Origin: Legionella genomosp. 1
Lineage (GTDB): Bacteria; Pseudomonadota; Gammaproteobacteria; Legionellales; Legionellaceae
DNA length: 8,991 nucleotides
Assembly (NCBI GenBank): GCA_945867185.1
Contig: CAMBHM010000051.1
Span: 1-8,991, forward strand
Reading direction: 5' to 3'
The notes beneath the pieces are model-generated. The model did not search any database. It was given only the letters and a program-made list of their open reading frames with translations, and had not been told where the DNA came from. The translations under genes were made by a program, and so were the position numbers. Shown piece after piece: positions 8,001 to 8,991 of the stretch (the stretch's first letter is position 1; the number at the start of each line of letters is the position of its first letter).

Positions 8001-8378
8001 GCCCCTCCACTACTCACCGTAACCACATCCCCCCCCGCCGTCGCGGCCATTGTGAATCCAACGGACTCCAATGTTGTGGTTATCATTGACAATAAATCGG
8101 AAGCGTCCCAACAGTTTGTAATAACGACAGCGACTCAAACTGGACTGGCCTTTTTTAAACAAAAATTACAAGCTAGAGCACCTGTTCATGAGTGTGACGG
8201 GAGTGAAATTTGTGGGACGTGTGCAGTGGAGGTAGTGAGTGTGGCTCGTCCTATTGAACAGAGCGAGAAGGAGAAACGATTGCTTGAAGCGAATGGTTTT
8301 AAAGCACAGGGACATGTTTTAACTTGTGCGCATTCTATTGAAGAGTTGAAAGGAGGTGTCTTTCGGTTAACCTCGTAG
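2100..8378 (+). CDS. Single-chain, circularly permuted glutamate synthase fused to adrenodoxin-reductase-like and 2Fe-2S ferredoxin domains
   Basis: The 2092-residue protein has, in order: an Arg-rich extension (1-70); the FMN synthase domain (about 75-430) with TGAMSHGSIS at 89-98, GEGGE at 139-143 and 3Fe-4S cysteines C350, C356, C361; the GXGXG beta-helix (about 450-690; GQSFG 513-517, MTGGR 593-597); a linker; a glutamine amidotransferase type 2 domain starting at Cys771 (HRGATG, R977, NNGEN 997-1001, GSELG); the GltB central domain (about 1196-1560; SMGD at 1220, VTNPP 1248-1252); an adrenodoxin-reductase/FprA-like domain (about 1565-1895; GGGAAG 1570-1575, FGLVGDG 1602-1608, GNGNVA 1718-1723, SGW 1883-1885); and a [2Fe-2S] ferredoxin (about 1995-2092) with C2032-x5-C2038-x2-C2041-x34-C2076. 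Ordinary GltB is amidotransferase-central-synthase-GXGXG, about 1500 residues, paired with a separate GltD carrying 4Fe-4S clusters. The inferred reaction is glutamine plus 2-oxoglutarate to two glutamates using NADPH; substrate is unproven. No frameshift or stop interrupts the frame. AGGAG lies 5 bases before the ATG. Confidence 0.9.
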   Translation: MPRAVHLGRAIARVYGRTMSHDLVAALYSQSGARFPAVLFDKRVFSTVVLRPPSSERKAPPMVPKDDTIEKMVAALKPGQKKCLQVLETGAMSHGSISYEAHTTIAEAVNRIAMAVHGVSTMKDLLALGVAGRPFSNSGEGGELESRDGTLYQSRQRQLASGRFGVDGRYVSKAVILQIKVNQGGKMGLGGQLEGMKVTVEIASARHTTPGVSLISPASLHDVYSIEDLKQWIQDLRAANPEAYISLKLGATDGLGVIAAGIVKCGADNISIAGPGGTGAAPITAKYGFPHPWELAVAEVHQALVREGLRESVTISVSGGFQTGLDYFKALLLGANYIEAGSSVLIAMGCVMAEVCHNGTCPTGIATQNKTLIADKFKGKPADVARFLIETAKALNEYLEKYALTDPAQAVGRTDLLRVKDNSPLIGLEKMLKKPHNAYAAFGRLQRTTNTGYLEKSVISQILGGCYQFELPASNTLSSFGARLAWHVVKTPGFKELLQAHPVSISFNGLSVGQSFGFLTPPHVMLKAENSNDGTGKSLDGGALYIKQVGNAACFGAIRGSLFAFSLGDRAAVRNSGADIMALTVGQMAANFMTGGRMTLLGSPEYYEGDLGSSPSPVLFRQDIIGPNMGAGFSGGELLLPKKLYQQLSERSGYLEKGMQLIAPQPLDEEDARQLTTRLQRFVQHLSPPSWIERLLSDQAAHRHFVKLDPRVRNVPAVSLLSTKVIESRKEPAVNDTRRISVIPMTIATNAPITALRKPQLPHVETEKEACGTGLLVRLDGVADREMTEKALIMLERFMHRGATGIDPHTGDGCGMTWFGLDAFFQSQFPDLVLEKGGYCILPMSVSESYKISMRLVLESLLSEEDLGISGEREVKTDRSRLGLIGQKQESTVFQFLVQKPSKMTRDDFEKALLRTRLRFEIDRQNEEGTKERAHLFSASSYHVIYKSLVKEDQFGKYFIDFHHPLFKVVAAICHARFATNVLPTIINIQPLGKFANNGENNALQLIVRSLAIDPGFAKLLGREKVVLSHLSDSHIMSLYMDYLQLLGFSLPQIVASTIHPLDLDNPISSDFYNVFAIPFEGPNASIVYMNNQVVVVRDKNGFRPQRGVRNDTHFYCGSELGTVDMSGDIVEFTPGKPLVIQLDTGAVSLSQASEDIRAFHRKQWEALQVCDVTGISIDPIVFPEEELRLRKHRVGWNREFHKIIMQPLFNTQKGSALTSMGDQGPIEVLARGTIDWKNLLKGKVAQVTNPPLASKEEAAYMSTQTYVGRRPALGQLNKEQTSGFLLSSPIVDNREMLYLQLNSPSATLDTTYEVQTRERGLQAAMDAVVERALSLVEEGVSLLVLSDVNVTNERAAMPGVLIASVVEHALLSKGLRRKVTLALQSADVLAGRDIAQVISIGGVDIVNPYLGFVPENGVSTHGVNYKESLRQELLGYMARLGISTVSAYRGTKGFNGYGLNPSLTALLGISSDLGGFGFRDLSSQLLAQHTMPSEEGTGKYSYNGELPRRKIWDTGVTQSAIKVARGTGSYAQFMSRAALLELGFPRGQLRLIEPRIWGTANPMTVCILGGGAAGFSQAESLLQSGLPVHVIIIERNAGNRFGLVGDGIAPDHVATKRQGVLLRQCLQDPRVQYFGGIEVGNDKAVTYQMLKALYPCIIDCRGAGETSILGIPGENMPGVVTASEVYTAYNAMFNPFETNGNWPFSKNSRDPNVVIIGNGNVAADIARMLLISPDKLVSTQVNPAFLQELRIDAPDVVHIIARGAPHLSKIGLKELLELRKLGVFMSATFDVGTVDKEALTENQQALLQFFTDMQDKVPPPYAAKRLLFHFQLTPHQFVKSGSEIAAVFIDLAGKTRYFYARNVVTAIGQRVKEDEDRPFYQSGWVAGKGGTLQVAQMSAKETTLEIEDAFFQGAFHHLTPPAVPQPWQLGSVCKVAFQNILNFLEAGHRLTTLDAFLTAKQYQQVVAPPLLTVTTSPPAVAAIVNPTDSNVVVIIDNKSEASQQFVITTATQTGLAFFKQKLQARAPVHECDGSEICGTCAVEVVSVARPIEQSEKEKRLLEANGFKAQGHVLTCAHSIEELKGGVFRLTS
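5849..5856 (+). repeat. C8 homopolymer tract inside the central domain
   Basis: Eight consecutive C bases encode part of the VTNPP motif of the fusion enzyme. In-frame runs of this length are slippage-prone; a one-base change here would truncate the protein before its redox domains. Confidence 0.6.
8029..8036 (+). repeat. C8 homopolymer tract in the linker before the ferredoxin domain
   Basis: Eight consecutive C bases sit in the Pro/Ala/Thr-rich linker (TVTTSPPAV) between the reductase-like domain and the 2Fe-2S domain. Loss or gain of one C would remove only the ferredoxin from the enzyme. Confidence 0.6.
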
Positions 8379-8385
8379 GACACCT
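8354..8385. terminator. Possible bidirectional hairpin at the convergent gene junction
   Basis: AGGTGTC (8354-8360) and GACACCT (8379-8385) are perfect 7-base arms around an 18-base loop that itself contains the palindrome GGTTAACC (8365-8372). The structure spans the last codons of the fusion gene, the 6-base gap and the last base of the comEC stop codon. The position is right for a shared terminator, but no T-tract follows on either strand, so a classical intrinsic terminator is not shown. Confidence 0.3.
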
Positions 8386-8991
8386 TACGATCGATTTGTG
8401 TATGGTTTTAAGACAACTTCTTTTTGTGTTAGTTCAACATGAATCATCCCATGGTGTTGAGTGTTATAGAGTGGGATCTGAAGGCGCGCATAAGTGGCAA
8501 GGGTATTGTTGTGAGGGAAATGATAGCGATTATCAAACCCATAAGAAGCTACGGCATACCGTGGAGCTACTTGTTTCACAAAGGGTAGGGATGAAGAGGT
8601 GCGACTGCCGTGATGAGGAATCAGCATCACAGTAGATTCCAATTGTTTCCCATAGGTTTGGATCAAGTAAGACTCAGCTGGTTTCTCAATATCACCACTG
8701 AGCAATATACTTTTATTCGATGCACGGATCTGCAATACACAAGAATGGTTGTTTTTGCGAGGGAGAGGCCTTGAAATAGGAAAAAATTGGAACGTGACCC
8801 CATCCCAGAGCCAAGCTGGATGCTGATGACACGACAATCCTTTGTGGTAATAAGTGGGATCATCGACAATAAGCGTATCGATCGGGTAAGCGACTTGAAG
8901 CGAGGTGAGCCCTCCTCGATGGTCAAGATCGGGGTGGCTGATGACCACCGTGTCAAGCTGTTTCACACCCAAGGTACGCAGGTAAGGGATG
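8385..8991 (-). CDS. comEC: DNA internalization protein ComEC/Rec2, C-terminal metallo-beta-lactamase domain (5' part outside window)
   Basis: Only the last 200 or so residues of this gene are present. The frame stays open to the window edge, and the residues before the GTG at 8972 (IPYLRTLGVKQLD) match the family, so that GTG is not the true start. Visible motifs are those of the ComEC metallo-beta-lactamase-like domain. SHPDLDHRGG lies near 8916-8939. NNHSCVLQI is followed by LLSGDIE, a metal aspartate. IPHHGSRTSSS follows, and RYHFPHNNTL lies in the C-terminal part. ComEC is the inner-membrane channel for single-stranded DNA in natural transformation. The C-terminal domain is thought to act as the nuclease degrading the non-transforming strand. 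The membrane competence domain must lie upstream, beyond the window. The metal-binding residues appear intact. It converges on the glutamate-synthase fusion gene with 6 bases between stops. Confidence 0.93.
   Translation of the reverse strand, partial: IPYLRTLGVKQLDTVVISHPDLDHRGGLTSLQVAYPIDTLIVDDPTYYHKGLSCHQHPAWLWDGVTFQFFPISRPLPRKNNHSCVLQIRASNKSILLSGDIEKPAESYLIQTYGKQLESTVMLIPHHGSRTSSSLPFVKQVAPRYAVASYGFDNRYHFPHNNTLATYARLQIPLYNTQHHGMIHVELTQKEVVLKPYTNRS

Noticed and set aside
8396..8635. 79-codon plus-strand frame downstream of the fusion gene
   Set aside because: It overlaps the well-supported comEC coding strand in antisense and shows no ribosome-binding site or recognisable domain.
8385..8972. 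A complete free-standing metallo-beta-lactamase gene starting at GTG 8972
   Set aside because: The frame continues to the window edge and the upstream residues IPYLRTLGVKQLD match the middle of ComEC, so it is the 3' end of a longer gene.

Overview
The window reads as a gene-dense chromosomal segment of a Gram-negative, probably gammaproteobacterial organism. The FlgM-like gene with a textbook sigma-28 promoter implies flagella. ComEC implies a DNA-uptake machine, and the first gene is a mitochondrial-HSD10-like dehydrogenase. The moderate base composition and gene style would fit a Legionellales-type bacterium, but that placement is inference, not something the sequence proves.

Layout, left to right. 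The C-terminal end of a short-chain dehydrogenase of the HSD10 type (+, 2-211) meets a 63-codon FlgM-like anti-sigma-28 gene (-, 212-403) tail to tail with no gap. Upstream of that small gene, on its strand, lies an almost perfect flagellar sigma-28 promoter (432-458). The rest of the 404-611 gap carries a forward sigma-70-type promoter for a secreted CAP-domain protein (+, 612-1073). Next is type I methionine aminopeptidase, map (+, 1173-1976), with its own -10/-35. A gap of about 120 bases with a perfect inverted repeat then leads into one very large gene (+, 2100-8378, 2092 codons). It converges, 6 bases apart, on the 3' part of comEC (-, 8385 to beyond the window end).

The exceptional object is the 2092-residue protein. 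It contains every domain of the glutamate synthase (GOGAT) large subunit, in circularly permuted order: FMN/3Fe-4S synthase domain, GXGXG beta-helix, glutamine amidotransferase type 2 domain, central domain. The usual order is amidotransferase, central, synthase, GXGXG. The usual GltD partner is replaced, in the same chain, by an adrenodoxin-reductase/FprA-type FAD-NADP domain and a C-terminal [2Fe-2S] ferredoxin with adrenodoxin-type cysteine spacing. The gene appears to encode a single-chain nitrogen-assimilating (or related amidotransferring) enzyme with its own electron-transfer chain: NADPH, FAD, 2Fe-2S, 3Fe-4S/FMN. The catalytic cysteine of the amidotransferase domain is internal (Cys771). 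In this enzyme class it must normally be N-terminal, so the chain may be cut in two after synthesis. Some loops that are near-invariant in ordinary GltB are changed, so the true substrate is open.

The other genes are ordinary housekeeping or accessory genes with no obvious functional link to this enzyme.
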